From: Clostridia bacterium | Lineage (GTDB): Bacteria; Bacillota_A; Clostridia; Oscillospirales; CAG-272 | Length of the DNA: 7,296 nt | Assembly (NCBI GenBank): GCA_017462145.1 | Contig: JAFTRT010000047.1 | Location: forward strand, 1-7,296 | Reading direction: 5' to 3' | Part shown: positions 6,399 to 7,296 of the stretch, in pieces | Numbering within the stretch: the first letter of the stretch is position 1 | Layout of the letters: each line of letters opens with the position of its first letter | The notes under the pieces: generated by a model | Seen by the model: only the letters and a program-made list of their open reading frames with translations | Database searches by the model: none | Told to the model about the DNA's origin: nothing | Position numbers and translations under genes: made by a program

Positions 6399-6416
6399 GC
6401 TCGGAAAATGCCGAGC
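6399..6416 (+). promoter_or_regulatory. 5'-leader hairpin of the phosphoribosyltransferase mRNA
   Basis: GCTCGG (6399-6404) pairs with CCGAGC (6411-6416) around the loop AAAATG. It would lie within the first few transcribed bases and ends five bases before the GGAG ribosome site (6422-6425). A 5'-end stabilising stem is one possible role; an operator is another. Confidence 0.45.
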
Positions 6417-6430
6417 GGAACGGAGAAATC

Positions 6431-6994
6431 ATGGCACAAATGTATCACCGTATGCAGATCGCAGGCCTTTGGCGTGAACTTCCCCTTTGCCCCATCAGCG
6501 ACGAGCTGATGATCGGAGCGTTCGTCATCTTTGGCGACCCGGAGCTGACCACCGCCTGCGCCAAAGAGCTTTTGAACCGTGCCCCCGACTACGATTATCT
6601 CATCTCTGCCGAGGCCAAGGGAATCCCGTTGGTTCACGAAATGGCTCGTTTGGCAGACAATCAGCCCTACTTTTTGGCTCGCAAAGCCCCCAAGCTGTAT
6701 ATGACGGGTGTCTTTGAGGCCTCGGTGCGCTCCATCACCACCGCCAAGGAGCAAAAGCTCTATTTGGACGTTGCCGATGCGGAAAAAATGAAGGGCAAGC
6801 GCATCCTCATCGTGGACGACGTGATCTCCACGGGAGAATCCCTCTCCGCTCTGGAGCAGCTGGTCGAGCAAGCAGGCGGCACCGTCTGCGGCAAGATGAC
6901 CATTTTGGCCGAGGGCGACGCACAGGAACGCCCCGACCTGATCTATCTGGAAAAGCTTCCACTCTTTACAAAAGAAGGTAAGGCAATCGGATGA
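6431..6994 (+). CDS. Type I phosphoribosyltransferase, adenine/purine PRT-like
   Basis: This 187-residue cytoplasmic protein should transfer a base to PRPP, most likely in purine salvage. The PRPP-binding motif ILIVDDVISTGES is at residues 125-137, with the acidic pair D129-D130. SAEAKGIPLVHEMA (59-72) corresponds to the EARG region of APRT-type enzymes, and ARKAPKLYM (83-91) resembles the flexible-loop region. These place it near COG0503, but adenine, xanthine or another substrate cannot be told apart here. ATG 6431 follows GGAG by five bases. The longer frame from TTG 6380 would begin ahead of the predicted transcript start and overlap the -10 box, so it is rejected for the main transcript. 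Its stop codon overlaps the start of the radical SAM gene as ATGA. Confidence 0.88.
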   Translation: MAQMYHRMQIAGLWRELPLCPISDELMIGAFVIFGDPELTTACAKELLNRAPDYDYLISAEAKGIPLVHEMARLADNQPYFLARKAPKLYMTGVFEASVRSITTAKEQKLYLDVADAEKMKGKRILIVDDVISTGESLSALEQLVEQAGGTVCGKMTILAEGDAQERPDLIYLEKLPLFTKEGKAIG

Positions 6995-7296
6995 AAGAAG
7001 CAAATTGTTATATTAAGGAAAGTCTATTGGATAAATTTGAATAAATTTGGTGTTAATGTGGCGGAAAATTTTAATCTGCAGGAATATTTGGCAAATGGTG
7101 CTGAAAATATTATTAAAAATGCAATTTCTGCTACATTTAAAAATCCAAAAGAAACCTTGTTTTTAGCTAAATTCATAAAATATAGTCGCAAAGCATCGAA
7201 AATTAGAAAACAATACGAAAAAAAGGGCATTAACATACCTGCTTTTTTAATTGCAAGCATTACAAGCAGATGCAATCTTCACTGTGCAGGATGTTA
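6991..7296 (+). pseudogene. Radical SAM protein, N-terminal part, frameshifted by 10-bp tandem duplication; 3' end outside window
   Basis: ATG 6991, preceded by AAGG at 6980-6983, opens a frame of 17 codons (MKEANCYIKESLLDKFE) that stops at TAA 7042-7044. A second frame, open from 6995 to the window end, reads on from KFGVNVAENF to IPAFLIASITSRCNLHCAGC. This contains the CxxxCxxC cluster motif that binds the 4Fe-4S cluster in radical SAM enzymes. ATAAATTTG is tandemly repeated at 7031-7039 and 7041-7049. Removing one 10-base unit fuses the frames as ESLLDKFGVNVAENF, which is strong evidence for a duplication in one original gene. The second frame has no ATG of its own. The rest of the enzyme, including any SPASM or other domain, lies outside, so its reaction is unknown. 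GC content (about 30% over 7021-7296 by count) is far below the neighbouring genes. Confidence 0.75.
7031..7050 (+). repeat. 10-bp tandem duplication
   Basis: ATAAATTTGA is followed at once by ATAAATTTGG. The unit length is not a multiple of three, so gaining or losing one copy switches the reading frame of the radical SAM gene. Confidence 0.9.

Noticed and set aside
4441..6432. 663-codon open frame on the minus strand opposite the topoisomerase gene
   Set aside because: It mirrors a GC-rich gene with strong codon bias, shows no recognisable domain, and the plus strand has unmistakable GHKL and Toprim motifs.
6317..7003. 228-codon minus-strand frame opposite the phosphoribosyltransferase
   Set aside because: The plus strand has a PRPP-binding motif, promoter and ribosome site; this frame has none.
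7024..7275. 83-codon minus-strand frame at the right edge
   Set aside because: It lies opposite the radical SAM frame, whose cysteine motif is specific; the hydrophobic look comes from AT-rich sequence.

Overview
The window looks like a moderately GC-rich chromosomal segment from a gut-type Clostridia (Oscillospirales/Ruminococcaceae-like Firmicute). This assignment is an inference. It rests on near-consensus sigma-A promoters, purine-rich Shine-Dalgarno sites, a stand-alone biotin protein ligase, a clostridial-style YbaK protein, and a divergent GyrB/ParE-like protein of a kind I associate with these bacteria. No rRNA, tRNA, CRISPR array or insertion sequence was seen.

Layout. The left half (1-3464) is transcribed leftwards and the right half (3819-7296) rightwards, from a divergent promoter region at about 3465-3818. 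The minus strand has two transcription units. The first is birA (biotin ligase, 2703-3464) overlapping tmk (thymidylate kinase, 2083-2706) by ATGA. The second is a xylose-isomerase-like TIM-barrel protein (1162-1977) followed by a Gfo/Idh/MocA oxidoreductase (1-1129, running off the window), a typical sugar or polyol catabolism pair with its own promoter. The plus strand carries ybaK (aminoacyl-tRNA editing), a divergent type IIA topoisomerase B subunit, a purine-type phosphoribosyltransferase with its own perfect promoter, and the first part of an AT-rich radical SAM gene that starts on the stop codon of the phosphoribosyltransferase.

The most striking feature is that three of the eight genes carry one clear disabling lesion each, with the rest of the frame well preserved. 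The oxidoreductase has an in-frame TAG in its catalytic helix. YbaK has an in-frame TAA 29 codons before its natural end. The radical SAM gene has a 10-bp tandem duplication that shifts the frame after codon 16. The lesions differ in type (TAG, TAA, +10 bp), so one recoding event does not explain them. Recent gene decay, strain-level off states and assembly error remain possible.

The birA-ybaK divergent spacer holds an approximately 180-bp element with long palindromes and imperfect terminal inverted repeats. It resembles a non-autonomous palindromic repeat or MITE. Its right end abuts the -35 box of the ybaK promoter. Base composition falls from roughly 60% GC to about 30% GC right after the phosphoribosyltransferase stop codon, which marks a likely horizontal-transfer boundary.
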